Assembly (NCBI RefSeq): GCF_003854965.1
Contig: NZ_RQPI01000018.1
Span: forward strand, 24,240-88,239
Direction: 5' to 3'
From: Paenibacillus rhizophilus
Lineage (GTDB): Bacteria > Bacillota > Bacilli > Paenibacillales > Paenibacillaceae
Length of the DNA stretch: 64,000 bases
Every line of letters starts with the position of its first letter. Within the stretch, counting starts at the first letter, position 1. The notes below the pieces were generated by a model. It was not told the origin of the DNA. It saw only the letters and a list, made by a program, of their open reading frames with translations, and made no database searches. The position numbers and the translations under genes were made by a program. Below, in pieces: positions 15,295 to 25,068 of this stretch.

Positions 15295-15354
15295 TTCCAG
15301 TCTGTGGACCGTTCATGCTATTCATCAATTTATCTATCCATGGGGAGGCACACG

Positions 15355-16308
15355 ATGCCAAACAAACATCAACTTATTCTGGATGTCGATACAGGAATTG
15401 ACGACGCGTTTGCCATTCTCTATGCGTTGAAATCACAACATATTCATGTCGAGGGCATCTGCACCGGATTCGGCAACACGGACGTTGCACAAGCAACCGA
15501 CAATACGTTGCGGCTCATTAAGCTTGCGAATCCCGGTTACGACGTTCCGGTTGCCCCGGGCGCTTCGGGACCGCTGGAGCGAAAGTGGGGAGGACCGGTC
15601 GTTCATGTTCATGGAGACAATGGCATCGGGAACGCGGAGCTTCCGCCTTCTAGCCAGTCTCCTCTCGATGAATCCGCGGCCGATTTTATCATACGCAAGG
15701 CAAATGAGCAGCCGGGAGAAATGATTCTGGTTACGCTTGGAAGTTTGACCAATCTGGCGCTGGCGCTTGAGAAAGATCCGTCGATCGGCGGTAAATTTAA
15801 GAACGTGGTCATGATGGGAGGGACCGTATTTTCCCACGGAAATGTCACGCCGGTAGCCGAAGCGAATTTCCATGTGGACCCCGAGGCGGCAGCGCTTGTG
15901 TTTAAGTCAGGGCTTCCGCTGACGATGGTCGGGCTGGATGTGACATTGCAAGCGAAGCTGAGGATGCAGCAACTCGACTGGCTGGACCGGAACGCGCGTC
16001 AGGACTGCCGGGAGGTTGTGGAGTTTTTGCGGGCTTCACTGGCCTACTATTTTAATTTCTACACACAGGTCAATGATTTCATTGACGCATGTCCGCTGCA
16101 TGATCCGCTGGCGCTGCTGGTTGCGGTAGATCCAAGCCTGGTCAAGATACAGACCCTGAAAGCCGAAATTGAATGCAGCGGAAGTCTGACATCCGGCATG
16201 GTTGTGACCGACCGGAGACCTCACCCTTTAAGGGGAAGCGATGTAAACGTCTGTCTTGAAGTGAATGCGGAACGGGCGATTGGCAAGCTCGTAACCGGAT
16301 TTATATAA
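15355..16308 (+). CDS. Inosine-uridine-type nucleoside hydrolase
   Basis: A 317-residue enzyme of the IUNH family, which splits ribonucleosides into base and ribose in the cytosol. The N-terminal calcium and ribose site LILDVDTGIDDA is complete, with Asp10, Asp12, Asp16 and Asp17. The later MVGLDVTLQAKL and the HDPLALL motif near residue 245 (CPLHDPLALLVAVDP) supply further ligands. ATG 15355 follows GGGGAGG by six bases. Its place at the end of an importer operon suggests that the imported compound is a nucleoside or releases one. The exact base preference cannot be read from sequence. Confidence 0.9.
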   Translation: MPNKHQLILDVDTGIDDAFAILYALKSQHIHVEGICTGFGNTDVAQATDNTLRLIKLANPGYDVPVAPGASGPLERKWGGPVVHVHGDNGIGNAELPPSSQSPLDESAADFIIRKANEQPGEMILVTLGSLTNLALALEKDPSIGGKFKNVVMMGGTVFSHGNVTPVAEANFHVDPEAAALVFKSGLPLTMVGLDVTLQAKLRMQQLDWLDRNARQDCREVVEFLRASLAYYFNFYTQVNDFIDACPLHDPLALLVAVDPSLVKIQTLKAEIECSGSLTSGMVVTDRRPHPLRGSDVNVCLEVNAERAIGKLVTGFI

Positions 16309-16326
16309 TATGTGAGGGAATAGCGA

Positions 16327-16367
16327 AACAGGGCCGGCAAGGGGATCATCCCTGCCAAGGCCCTGTT
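16327..16367. terminator. Long hairpin between convergent genes
   Basis: AACAGGGCC (16327-16335) pairs with GGCCCTGTT (16359-16367), with an inner GGCA-GGG/CCC-TGCC stem. It lies between the nucleoside hydrolase and the convergent thymidine kinase; the T tract is poor on both strands. Confidence 0.5.
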
Positions 16368-16415
16368 CGCGTATTTGGCTATGGATTTTAAGATCTTGCG
16401 GAGCGTCTGTATGAG

Positions 16416-16985
16416 CTACAGTGGCGGATTTTTGTGGCATTTGCGGCACACGGGATAATAGGCTTCATTCCCGCCTATCTGGATTTGCTTGCCGCTGTAC
16501 ACGGGCTTTCCGTTCTCGACCCGCAGCGTCATGGTCGCTTTGCGCTCGCAGAACCAGCAGATCGTCTTCATTTCCTCAATTTTGTCGGCGTAGATAAGCA
16601 TATATTTGCTGCCTTCGAACAGATTGTTCTGGAAATCGTTCTTGAGGCCAAAGGCCATGACCGGAATGCTCAGTTCATCGACGATGCGAACCAGCTGAAG
16701 GATGCTGCCTTTGTTCAGAAACTGGCATTCATCGATCAGCACGCAGTAGGGTTTGGGCTGGCTGGCGTTCACGATACCAAAAATATCCGTGTTCTCTTCA
16801 ATGGCGAGGGCCTGTTTGCGGAGACCGATCCGGGAGGAGACATAGCCGACCTCATCCCGATTGTCGATGGCGGAGGTGAATATAAGCACCGGTTTGCCCT
16901 GTTCTTCATAATTATGGGCAACCTTGAGAATCTCGATCGATTTGCCGCTGTTCATTGAACCGTATTTAAAAAACAATTGTGCCAC
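16416..16985 (-). CDS. tdk: Thymidine kinase (type II)
   Basis: A 189-residue enzyme that phosphorylates thymidine to dTMP with ATP in the salvage pathway. The P-loop is GSMNSGKS (residues 9-16), the Mg-binding box VLIDECQFL, and a structural zinc site is formed by CWFC and CRKCH. The start is GTG at 16985; an ATG nine bases upstream is out of frame. Length and motifs are standard. It is convergent to the nucleoside hydrolase operon. Confidence 0.95.
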   Translation of the reverse strand: MAQLFFKYGSMNSGKSIEILKVAHNYEEQGKPVLIFTSAIDNRDEVGYVSSRIGLRKQALAIEENTDIFGIVNASQPKPYCVLIDECQFLNKGSILQLVRIVDELSIPVMAFGLKNDFQNNLFEGSKYMLIYADKIEEMKTICWFCERKATMTLRVENGKPVYSGKQIQIGGNEAYYPVCRKCHKNPPL

Positions 16986-17312
16986 TGTCCATCTGTCCCT
17001 TCCTGAAAAATGCGACCTTATTAGAGTATCATACTCCCAGCGGGAGAGGCCAGAGAAAAAGGGAACACTGGTTATTTGCTGATCTCATCTGTTAAAATAA
17101 CCAGTAAGGGAATTGTGGATAATGCTGCAAGAAGAAACGGCTTCGCTGTCCTTTTAGGGACGGCACTGTTTCTCGTAGAAATATAAGACATAATGATAAG
17201 CGCACAGCTTAAAATTCTTATATTTGTACAAAAAACCTGCCGGTCTGTGACAGTGCGGGTTTTTTCGCGCGAACATAATAAGCGATGTGGATTAAGGGAG
17301 GAGCAGGATAAG
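16986..17312. other. Intergenic region with one terminator-like hairpin
   Basis: Apart from the hairpin at 17230-17265 nothing can be assigned. A frame open from 17193 into the 17313 gene crosses this hairpin and has no ribosome site. Confidence 0.5.
17230..17265 (+). terminator. Terminator or leader attenuator
   Basis: AAAAAACCTGC (17230-17240) pairs with GCGGGTTTTTT (17255-17265), one T-G pair. It lies 48 bases before the next gene and after no plus-strand gene, so it may be an attenuator of the ABC operon. Confidence 0.55.
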
Positions 17313-17522
17313 ATGACGGAGAAATCGGATGAAATCAAGGAACGGATCGCGAAGCTGAAAGAGGACGGCAAGCTGTCGGCTGAGGCCGAAGCGCTGCTGG
17401 ACGAACTGAGCCTGCAGTTTGCGGAGATGGAGCGGAGCAACAGGGCGCTGCGGAAGGCCGTGCTTAAGGCAGCGGGGGGACAGGCAATGTCCAGCCGTCT
17501 GCGCGACGCGCTGTACGAATAG
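17313..17522 (+). CDS. Small coiled-coil protein upstream of ABC exporter
   Basis: A 69-residue, highly charged, helical protein (EIKERIAKLKEDGKLSAEAE) with heptad-like spacing and no membrane segment. ATG 17313 follows AAGGGAGGAG. It ends 27 bases before the ABC exporter pair and is likely co-transcribed. No function recognised. Confidence 0.6.
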   Translation: MTEKSDEIKERIAKLKEDGKLSAEAEALLDELSLQFAEMERSNRALRKAVLKAAGGQAMSSRLRDALYE

Positions 17523-17549
17523 GAAGAAGCAGATTACGGAGGAAGGCGC

Positions 17550-19292
17550 ATGTCCAATGTTCTTACGTTTCTAAAAAAATACCGGGCCGCGACCGTTCTC
17601 GCGCTGCTTATGATGCTCATTGAGCTGTCGGTGGAACTGTCGCAGCCGCTGCTGATTTCCAAAATCATCGACAACGGCATCCGGCAGCAGAATCTTGCCG
17701 TCGTCTGGCTGTGGGGCGGTATACTGGTTGGAAGCGCGGTTTTAGCTTTTACCGCCGGCATTCTCAGTTCGTTTTTCGCCTCGCACGCCAGCCAGGGCTT
17801 TGGCTTCGATCTGAGGGACAAGCTGTACGCGAAGGTGCAGTCTTTTTCGTATGAGGCGTTTAACCGGTTTGCGGCTTCAACGCTGATTACACGCTTGACG
17901 GGAGACGTGACGCAGCTGCAGGATATGGTCTTCACGGGCCTGCGGTTTATGTCGCGCATTCCGCTTGTGGTCTTGGGGAGCGTGATTATGGGGCTTGTCG
18001 TCCAGTGGAGGCTGGGCTTGATCCTTGCGCTGACCGTGCCGGTTATGATTGCCGTCCTGATCATCCTGATGAAAGAATCGTCGCGGATGTTCCGTGCGGT
18101 CCAGAGCAAGCTGGACGGGGTAAACGGCGTCGTGCAGGAGAATTTGACGGGTATCCGGCTGGTACGCGTCTTTGTTCGTATGAGTCATGAGATCGGCCGG
18201 TTTGCAGGCTACAGCAAAGATCTTATGAGAAGCACGGTATCCGCGCTGCGGCTTACGGAGACGACGATGCCATTCATTCTGCTGATGATGAACGGAGGCA
18301 TTCTTGTGCTGCTGTGGTACGGCAGAATTGAAATCGCCGCTGGCGAGGCCACGCAGGGACAGACCGTCGCTGTGATCAATTACTCGCTGCGGACGATCGG
18401 AGGCTTGTCGGCTCTGTCCGGGATTGTAGCGGCTTATTCCAGAGCGCGCGCCTCCGCGATGCGTGTTTCGGAAGTGCTTGCGGTATCCGATACGGAAGAG
18501 ACGGAGAATCGGCGGGAGCCCGTGAAGGCCGAGCACATCCGGGGCGAGGTGCGCTTCGAGGAAGTGGGATTCCGCTATCCGGGCAGCGAGATCGAAGTCT
18601 TGTCGGAGCTTTCGTTTGCCGCCCGGCCGGGGGAACGGATTGCCATTATGGGAGCGACCGGTTCCGGCAAATCGTCATTGATCGGCTTGATTCCCCGGTT
18701 GTACGAACCGACAGCGGGAACGATTACGGTTGACGGGAAGGATGCGCGGCAGATGGATTTGGCCGTGCTTCGCGGCGCCATAGGCTACGTGCCCCAGGAA
18801 GTGCTGCTCTTCTCCGGAACAGTGCGGGAGAATATCGCCTGGGGCAATGAACGCGCTAGCCTCGAAGAGATTGAAGCCGCCGCCCGGGCGGCGCAAATCC
18901 ACGCGACAGTGCTTAATCTTCCGGACGGCTACGAGACGACGCTCGGATAGCGGGGAGTCAATCTTTCGGGCGGACAGAAGCAGAGGCTCAGCATTGCCAG
19001 GGCCCTTGTCCGGAAGCCCCCCATCCTGATTCTTGACGACAGCACAAGCGCGCTTGACGCGGTCACCGAAGGAGAGCTGCTGGAAGCCTTGAGAGGCATG
19101 TCTTGCACGACATTTATCATTACGCAGAAGATCAGCTCGACCCGGAATGCGGACCTGATTCTTCTGCTGGACGAAGGCATGCTGATTGCGAAGGGTAGTC
19201 ACGGCGAGCTGCTTGCGCGATCCGCATTGTACCGGAGCATATGCGAGTCGCAGAACGGAAAGGAGACGACAAATGTTCAAAACCTTACTTGA
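17550..19292 (+). pseudogene. ABC exporter half-transporter (BmrC/YheI-like) with in-frame amber stop
   Basis: The frame encodes a complete half-transporter of about 580 residues: six-helix membrane domain (about 15-300) and ATPase domain with Walker A GATGSGKSS. After residue 466 a TAG (18948-18950) occurs where a sense codon such as CAG is expected. The same frame then continues with RGVNLSGGQKQR, Walker B ILILDDSTSALD and switch region, to TGA at 19290. The Asp-Asp in Walker B (no catalytic Glu) marks the degenerate-site subunit of heterodimeric exporters. Stopping before the signature would disable the ATPase unless TAG is read through. Start ATG follows GGAGG. Confidence 0.85.
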
Positions 19293-21126
19293 GCCGTTCC
19301 GCCATCCGCGTCCCGTCTTCGAGCTTGGCGAAAGCAAGGGATTGTCGTCGGGGCGGAAGCCTAAAGGGGCGGGTGCAAAAGACTGGTCCAGCACGCTGCG
19401 GCGGCTGTGGAACTATCTGGCCGAGAGAAGAATCAAGCTGATCCTGGTGCTGGTCATGGTGGTGTTCAGCTCAGGCCTCTCGCTCCTTGGGCCTTTTATG
19501 ATCGGCAGGGCGGTGGATATCTACCTGGAGGGCGGAGGGAATCATTGGGGGCTCTATTTGACAGGACTGGGTGCGGTTTATGCGCTTTATTCCCTGACGA
19601 GCTGGCTGCAAAATATATGGATGATCGAGATTTCGCAGGAAACGGTGTACCGGATGCGGACCGAATTGTTCTCCCATCTGCACCGGCTGCCAATATCTTT
19701 CTTCAACCGGCGGCAGCAGGGCGAAATCATGAGCCGTCTGACCAACGATATTGAAAATGTCAGCTCCAACCTGAACAGCTCGGCCATCGAGATTTTCTCC
19801 GGCGTGTTGACCTTGGGCGGAACGGTGGTCGTCATGCTGTGGCTCAGTCCCCTCCTGACGCTGCTCACTTTCGTCGTAGTGCCGATTATGGCCTTCGGCA
19901 TGCGCTGGATCACGCGGCGGACAGGCCCTCTGTTCAAGCAGCGGCAGCAGAACATGGGAGAGCTGAACGGATACATTGAGGAGACGCTGTCGGGTCAGCG
20001 CGTGATCAAGGCGTTCGGGCAGGAGCAGCGGGTGATCTCGGACTTTCGGGAACGGAATAACCGGATCATGCTTTCCGGATTTTGGGCGCAGTCGATCTCC
20101 GGCTTCATCCCGAAACTCATGAACGGGCTGAACAACCTGAGCTTTGCCATCGTCGCGGGATTCGGCGGGATTTTGGCGATAAGGGGCTCGATTACCATCG
20201 GGGTCATCCTTGTTTTTGTGGAATACACGCGTCAGTTTACCCGGCCGCTGAACGATCTGGCCAATCAATGGAACAGCGTGCTGTCCGCCATCGCCGGAGC
20301 CGAGCGGGTATTTGAAGTTCTGGACGAGGACACGGAGGCCAAGGATGAGAACGCCGCGGCTTCGGTCGGGCAAATCCGGGGTGAGGTGAAATTCCGCAAC
20401 GTTTCCTTCTCCTATAACGGAGATGCGGATACTCTCCGCGACATCAGCTTTGAGGCCAAACCCGGCGAGATGATCGCGCTGGTCGGCCCAACCGGAGCGG
20501 GCAAGACGACGCTGATCGGACTGCTGTCCCGATTCTACAATCCTTCCAAGGGAACCATTACGATTGACGGGAAGGATCTGGCAACCATCCGCAGGGAAAG
20601 CCTGCGCAGCCAAATGGCGTTCGTTCTGCAGGATACGTTCCTGTTCAAGGGAAGCATCCGCGATAATATCCGCTACGGACGGCTGGAAGCCACCGACGAA
20701 GAGGTGGAAAAAGCGGCCAGATTGGCTAATGCCCACTCCTTCATCATTCGGATGCCGGGCGGATACGACCGGATGCTATCGGCGGACGGAGGCGGAATCA
20801 GCCAGGGGCAGAAGCAGCTGCTGGCCATCGCCAGGGCGATTCTCGCTGATCCGGCCATGCTTGTGCTGGATGAAGCGACCAGCAGCATCGACACGGTGAC
20901 CGAACTGAAGATTCAAGAAGGCCTGCAATCCCTGATGAAGGGGCGCACCAGCTTCGTCATTGCCCACCGGCTGAATACGATCCGCCAGGCGGACCGCATT
21001 CTTGTGCTGCGGGACGGGGAGCTTGTCCAGCAGGGCACCCACGAGGAGCTGCTGGACAAGGGAGGGTTGTACAACGAGCTGGTTTTGGGCGCGGCAAGGG
21101 CAGAGGCGAAGCGTCCGACGTTATAA
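19273..21126 (+). CDS. ABC exporter half-transporter (BmrD/YheH-like)
   Basis: A 617-residue half-transporter: N-terminal extension (1-45), six-helix membrane domain and ATPase domain. Walker A is GPTGAGKTT and Walker B LVLDEATSSID with the catalytic Glu, but the signature is the deviant GISQGQKQL. This is the reciprocal of its neighbour (good signature, bad Walker B), as in BmrCD/LmrCD multidrug exporters in which only one composite ATP site is active. ATG 19273 overlaps the end of the first frame by 20 bases and follows GGAG. Because of the neighbour's amber stop this partner may have no functional companion. Confidence 0.92.
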   Translation: MFKTLLEPFRHPRPVFELGESKGLSSGRKPKGAGAKDWSSTLRRLWNYLAERRIKLILVLVMVVFSSGLSLLGPFMIGRAVDIYLEGGGNHWGLYLTGLGAVYALYSLTSWLQNIWMIEISQETVYRMRTELFSHLHRLPISFFNRRQQGEIMSRLTNDIENVSSNLNSSAIEIFSGVLTLGGTVVVMLWLSPLLTLLTFVVVPIMAFGMRWITRRTGPLFKQRQQNMGELNGYIEETLSGQRVIKAFGQEQRVISDFRERNNRIMLSGFWAQSISGFIPKLMNGLNNLSFAIVAGFGGILAIRGSITIGVILVFVEYTRQFTRPLNDLANQWNSVLSAIAGAERVFEVLDEDTEAKDENAAASVGQIRGEVKFRNVSFSYNGDADTLRDISFEAKPGEMIALVGPTGAGKTTLIGLLSRFYNPSKGTITIDGKDLATIRRESLRSQMAFVLQDTFLFKGSIRDNIRYGRLEATDEEVEKAARLANAHSFIIRMPGGYDRMLSADGGGISQGQKQLLAIARAILADPAMLVLDEATSSIDTVTELKIQEGLQSLMKGRTSFVIAHRLNTIRQADRILVLRDGELVQQGTHEELLDKGGLYNELVLGAARAEAKRPTL

Positions 21127-21185
21127 TTCGACCTCACCGCGGCGGGGATGACCCGGCCAACGTGCAGAACTCGTCCGTTTGCGTG

Positions 21186-21608
21186 TCACTTGCCGGGATA
21201 AGCTTTATTCAGAAACGTTACCGATTGGGCAATCAGCGCCTTCAACACCTCAACCTTGATGTCAGCGACTTTATTGATATACACGCAGCCTTTTCCTGCC
21301 ATATATTTACCAAAGTCCGCGAGCAAAGCTTCGCGTTCCGTATCATAAGGCGCAAGATAAAGGCTGATCTTGGCTTTTCTGGGCGAAAAACCGACCAGCG
21401 GCGCATCGCCCTCGTGGCCCGTCGCATACTTATAGTGATAGGAGCCGAACCCGATTATGCTGGGTCCCCACATTTTTGCGGGAAAGCCGGTTGTTTCCGT
21501 AAAGATGTCGAGCAGCATATACGCGTCCTCGCGCTTCTTGGGGTGATCCACATTTTCAATAAACTCGATAACACTGTTGTCGTTTTCTTTCGTTTTTAAT
21601 TCATACAT
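21186..21608 (-). CDS. DUF1801 protein (YdhG-like)
   Basis: A 140-residue soluble protein of the DUF1801 family, with the typical KREDAYMLLDIFTETTGFPA, MWGPSIIGFGSYHYKY and C-terminal IKVEVLKALIAQSV. Function unknown; the fold is related to CyaY/iron-sulfur assembly-like proteins, which gives no firm role. ATG 21608 follows AGGAGC by seven bases. Confidence 0.85.
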   Translation of the reverse strand: MYELKTKENDNSVIEFIENVDHPKKREDAYMLLDIFTETTGFPAKMWGPSIIGFGSYHYKYATGHEGDAPLVGFSPRKAKISLYLAPYDTEREALLADFGKYMAGKGCVYINKVADIKVEVLKALIAQSVTFLNKAYPGK

Positions 21609-21655
21609 TTTAGAAGCTCCTTTCCTCATTCGGCGCTAAGCGGCGGCAGCGAATA

Positions 21656-22819
21656 TTAAACGACTTCTTGCGCTTCCTCCAGCCTGCGAGGGGGTCTGCT
21701 CGTCCATTTTTTTCCGAGCTCGATTGAAGGCTTTTCGATAAAATAGTATGACAGGCTCGAAGCGAGAAGCGACAGACACATAGCGATGGAGAGCGTCGCC
21801 CACATAGGCAGCAGATTGTGGAAAGCATAGATGCAGGAGAACAGCGCCACCGAATGGTAAAGATATAGGCTGTAAGAGATGTCTCCCAGAAATTGAACCG
21901 GTTTTTTCCCGAGCAGATTTGAAATCTTGGGCGAAGACAATGTCGCCGTAATCAGGATGCAAACGCCAAACGCGATTCCCCAATCGGCAGCCAGCGACAG
22001 CCAAACCCCGCCCGCGGAGAACAGCCGTTTGAATACAGCATCGCCGATACCGGCGTAGGCATATACTATCAATCCGAACAGCAATAAGGCAAACTTCATT
22101 TTAACACTTAACCGGAGCACTGCTGAAATGAGATTTATCCGATATTTGGCAACCAGCGCTCCCAGGATAAAGAACGAAAGATAGTGGAGAGTGAAATAGA
22201 GATTGGAGGAAATCGGACTCGGATTTGCCGGATGCGCAAGGTTGTTGAGCAAAATTGACGAACCCGATAAGAGCAGAGCCAAAGCGGCACTTGGCCTCCA
22301 ACCGAAGTTCTTGATTAAAGGCATGATGAAGGGAAAGACGAGCGAGATTCTTAATTCGACGGACAATGACCACAGAACGGGGTCCAGCGCGTAATCTTTG
22401 AAGCTGCCGAGCAGAATAACATGATCCATAATCAGCCGGAAGGATAAGGGCGTGCTCCATACGTCATGAAAAAAAGAGCTGAATCCAGAGTCCGGTCCCG
22501 GACGGTAAAAAGCCAGGTAAGCCAAAATCGAGCACAAGACGGCGACAATATAAGGAATATAGATTCTGCACAGCCTCTTGATTAAAAAATGCGGGACATT
22601 CACTTTTTTATAAGCGGAGTAGAAGGGCAGCGACAGGACAAAACCGCTTAAGACAAAGAAAAAGATAACCGCCTCGTGGCCGGCTTTCAAGATTCGCAAA
22701 GGTGTATAGTTTAACGCTTCCAGCCACAGCCATCCTGTAAAAATAAATACAAAATGGTGGATTACGACGGTCAGCGCCGCAAGCCCTCTTAAGGAGTCCA
22801 GCTGATGGTATCTTTTCAA
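21656..22819 (-). CDS. Acyltransferase family 3 membrane protein
   Basis: A 387-residue integral membrane O-acyltransferase with about ten helices. It opens with QLDSLRGLAALTVVIHHF; the His of this motif is the presumed catalytic residue, and the second motif is WSLSVELRISLVFPF. Such proteins acetylate sugars or peptidoglycan at the outer face of the membrane. TTG at 22819 is preferred because GGAGG lies seven bases before it; the GTG at 22828 overlaps that site. The ending YYFIEKPSIELGKK is also typical. The substrate is unknown; no glycan genes lie nearby. Confidence 0.88.
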   Translation of the reverse strand: MKRYHQLDSLRGLAALTVVIHHFVFIFTGWLWLEALNYTPLRILKAGHEAVIFFFVLSGFVLSLPFYSAYKKVNVPHFLIKRLCRIYIPYIVAVLCSILAYLAFYRPGPDSGFSSFFHDVWSTPLSFRLIMDHVILLGSFKDYALDPVLWSLSVELRISLVFPFIMPLIKNFGWRPSAALALLLSGSSILLNNLAHPANPSPISSNLYFTLHYLSFFILGALVAKYRINLISAVLRLSVKMKFALLLFGLIVYAYAGIGDAVFKRLFSAGGVWLSLAADWGIAFGVCILITATLSSPKISNLLGKKPVQFLGDISYSLYLYHSVALFSCIYAFHNLLPMWATLSIAMCLSLLASSLSYYFIEKPSIELGKKWTSRPPRRLEEAQEVV

Positions 22820-23080
22820 AACAAACACCTCCGCGATATTGTGTTTTGAATTTATTATACATATATTTGAAAATCGAGGAAATTATCCGTTAGTGTAAGA
22901 TTCGGCTGGCGGCCGCCGTTTCGGATACGAATATTCACTAATAGATGGCGCAAGTTCGGTTTGGAGCTTCGGACGCGAAAAAGCAGCCATCCCGGGAATA
23001 CTCTTGGAATCGGCTGCCGTTGATTGATGATCGCTGCTTTCAGGTAGATGCTATGAGGTTGCAATGAAACGGAAGTACAA

Positions 23081-23389
23081 TCAGGATGCGGGTTCGGAAG
23101 GAGGCTGCCCGGCTTTGCGCTTCTCCTTGAAGCGGGGACCGACGTAATTACGCTTGCGGTCGCGGGTTAGAATCCAGCCGCCGAGAAAGCTCATGCCCGC
23201 AGCGAACAGGACAAGTCCTCCGGCAAAATGCAGCCAGGCGAACGAAGGCGTAGCCGTACGGTCTCCGTGCATGGCCAAATAGTTGAACAAATCGTCTTTC
23301 ATCATTACGAAGCCCTTCATGGCGAGCAAGCCGGGAAACACCAGGATCAAGATGGCGATAAACCGGGAGAACAGCAGCTTCATGCGCAT
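23081..23389 (-). CDS. DUF2627 membrane protein (YqzF-like)
   Basis: A 102-residue protein with two membrane helices (about 6-24 and 50-70) and a basic tail ending in KEKRKAGQPPSEPAS. The stretch FVMMKDDLFNYLAMHGD and GMSFLGGWILTRDRKRNYV fit the DUF2627 family, which in B. subtilis (yqzF) lies next to the bkd genes, as here. ATG 23389 follows GAGG; ATG 23383 is possible. Function unknown. Confidence 0.75.
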   Translation of the reverse strand: MRMKLLFSRFIAILILVFPGLLAMKGFVMMKDDLFNYLAMHGDRTATPSFAWLHFAGGLVLFAAGMSFLGGWILTRDRKRNYVGPRFKEKRKAGQPPSEPAS

Positions 23390-23614
23390 TCCCTTCCTCT
23401 CCGTAGCCTTCGACAAGGGGACCTTAACGGTTCTTCTTGTCTTTAATGATAACGCTTAGATTTTTAAAAGTCCATTGTCAAAGAGGCTGTTTGGAGGGGG
23501 ATTCGGCAGCTTTTCCGATGAATTCCGGCCGGGGTTTTTCATATATGGGCAAAAGAGAGTACAATAGAATGGATTATGCGAAACATTGCGCAAAAGACTG
23601 GGGGATACATATTC

Positions 23615-25036
23615 ATGACCATTTCATGTGACGTGGCGGTACTCGGCGGAGGAACCGGAGGCTACGTGGCGGCGATCCGCGCCGCACAGCTCGGCAAGTC
23701 GGTTGTCGTCATTGAACAGGACAAGCTCGGCGGGACCTGCCTGCACCGGGGCTGCATTCCAAGCAAATCGCTGCTGCGCAGCGCAGAGGTGTATGCGGAA
23801 ATCGCGGGGAGCGAGGAATTCGGAATTGAAATTTCGGGCGTCAAGCTGGCATTCGGAAAAGTGCAGCGCCGCAAGGAAGCCATTGTGGAGCAGCTGCACC
23901 AGGGTGTTCAGTATTTGATGCGCAAAAATAAAATACAGGTTCTTAAAGGCAAGGGACGGGTTATCGGCCCTTCGATATTTTCTCCGCGCAGCGGGGCGGT
24001 CGCGGTGGAGCTGGAAGACGGCGATATGGAGACGGTGGTGCCAAGCCACCTTATCATCGCCACAGGGTCCCGTCCCCGCGCAATTCCGGGATTTGAGCCG
24101 GATGGACAGTTCATTCTGAGCAGCGAGGAAGCGCTCCGGATGGAGGAGCTGCCGGCTTCGATGCTGATCGTCGGCGGCGGCGTCATCGGTGTGGAATGGG
24201 CGTCGATGCTCGCCGATTTCGGCGTGCAGGTCACTATAGTGGAAGCGTCTGACCAATTGCTGCCGCGCGAAGACAAGGAAGTGGCGCGGGAACTTCAGCG
24301 TCTGCTGAAAAAACGCGGCGTGACTGTAATGACCGGCGTGACGGTCAACGGGGGAACAAGCCGGGTGACGGAAGAAGGCGTCAGCGTGGAAGTGACCAGG
24401 GGCGGAAAGGCCGAGACGCTGTCCGCGTCCAAGCTGCTCGTATCGGTGGGGAGAGCGGCCAATGTTCAAAATATCGGCCTGGAGAATACCGATATCCGCT
24501 TCGATAAAGGCGTCATCGAAGTAAACGCCAATATGCAGACGAACGAGCCGCATATTTACGCGATCGGGGACTGCATCGGGGGGCTGCAGTTGGCCCACGC
24601 GGCCAGCCATGAAGGAATTATGGCGGTCAACCACCTGGCGGGAGAGCGGCTTCATCCGTATCATCCGCATCTGGTCCCGCGCTGCGTATATACGCGGCCG
24701 GAGGTGGCAAGCGTAGGATATACGGAGCAGGAGGCCAAAGACCTCGGACACGATGTCGCAATCGGCAAGTTTCCATTCTCGGCGATCGGCAAAGCGCTCG
24801 TGTACGGTTCGAAGGACGGATTTGTGAAGGTCGTCGCCGATAAGGCGAGCGGAGATATTCTTGGCGTGCAGATGATCGGCCCCCATGTGACCGATCTTAT
24901 CGGCGAAGCCGCATTGGCCCAGCTGCTGGACGCGACGCCTTGGGAAATCGGCGAAGCGATTCATGCGCATCCGACGCTCTCCGAAATTGTCGGCGAAGCG
25001 ATGCTCGCGGTGGATGGCAAGGCCATAGGCATTTGA
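23615..25036 (+). CDS. lpdV: Dihydrolipoyl dehydrogenase (E3) of branched-chain oxo acid complex
   Basis: A 473-residue flavoprotein that reoxidises the dihydrolipoyl arm of E2 with FAD and NAD+. It has the FAD-binding GGGTGGYVA, the redox-active disulfide GGTCLHRGCIPSKS (Cys42 and Cys47), the NAD-binding GGGVIGVEWA and the C-terminal active-site base in HAHPTLSEIVGE. ATG 23615 follows GGGGG; the longer frame from 23576 adds an untypical leader. A TACAAT at 23560 is a possible -10. It heads the cluster E3-E1 alpha-E1 beta-E2; the gap to E1 alpha is 381 bases, so a second promoter is likely. Confidence 0.93.
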   Translation: MTISCDVAVLGGGTGGYVAAIRAAQLGKSVVVIEQDKLGGTCLHRGCIPSKSLLRSAEVYAEIAGSEEFGIEISGVKLAFGKVQRRKEAIVEQLHQGVQYLMRKNKIQVLKGKGRVIGPSIFSPRSGAVAVELEDGDMETVVPSHLIIATGSRPRAIPGFEPDGQFILSSEEALRMEELPASMLIVGGGVIGVEWASMLADFGVQVTIVEASDQLLPREDKEVARELQRLLKKRGVTVMTGVTVNGGTSRVTEEGVSVEVTRGGKAETLSASKLLVSVGRAANVQNIGLENTDIRFDKGVIEVNANMQTNEPHIYAIGDCIGGLQLAHAASHEGIMAVNHLAGERLHPYHPHLVPRCVYTRPEVASVGYTEQEAKDLGHDVAIGKFPFSAIGKALVYGSKDGFVKVVADKASGDILGVQMIGPHVTDLIGEAALAQLLDATPWEIGEAIHAHPTLSEIVGEAMLAVDGKAIGI

Positions 25037-25068
25037 CAGCAGCAAGGTTGAAGGAAAGGGGGACGGTT

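Noticed and set aside
19471..20736. Long minus-strand frame (421 codons) opposite the ABC exporter
   Set aside because: A shadow of the intact plus-strand ATPase/permease frame in GC-rich DNA; contains no recognisable motif.
22855..23064. 69-codon minus-strand ORF between the acyltransferase and DUF2627 genes
   Set aside because: No ribosome site and no conserved pattern; it ends in the acyltransferase promoter region.
23624..25045. Long minus-strand frame (473 codons) opposite lpd
   Set aside because: Mirror of the dihydrolipoyl dehydrogenase codons; His/Arg-rich nonsense protein.
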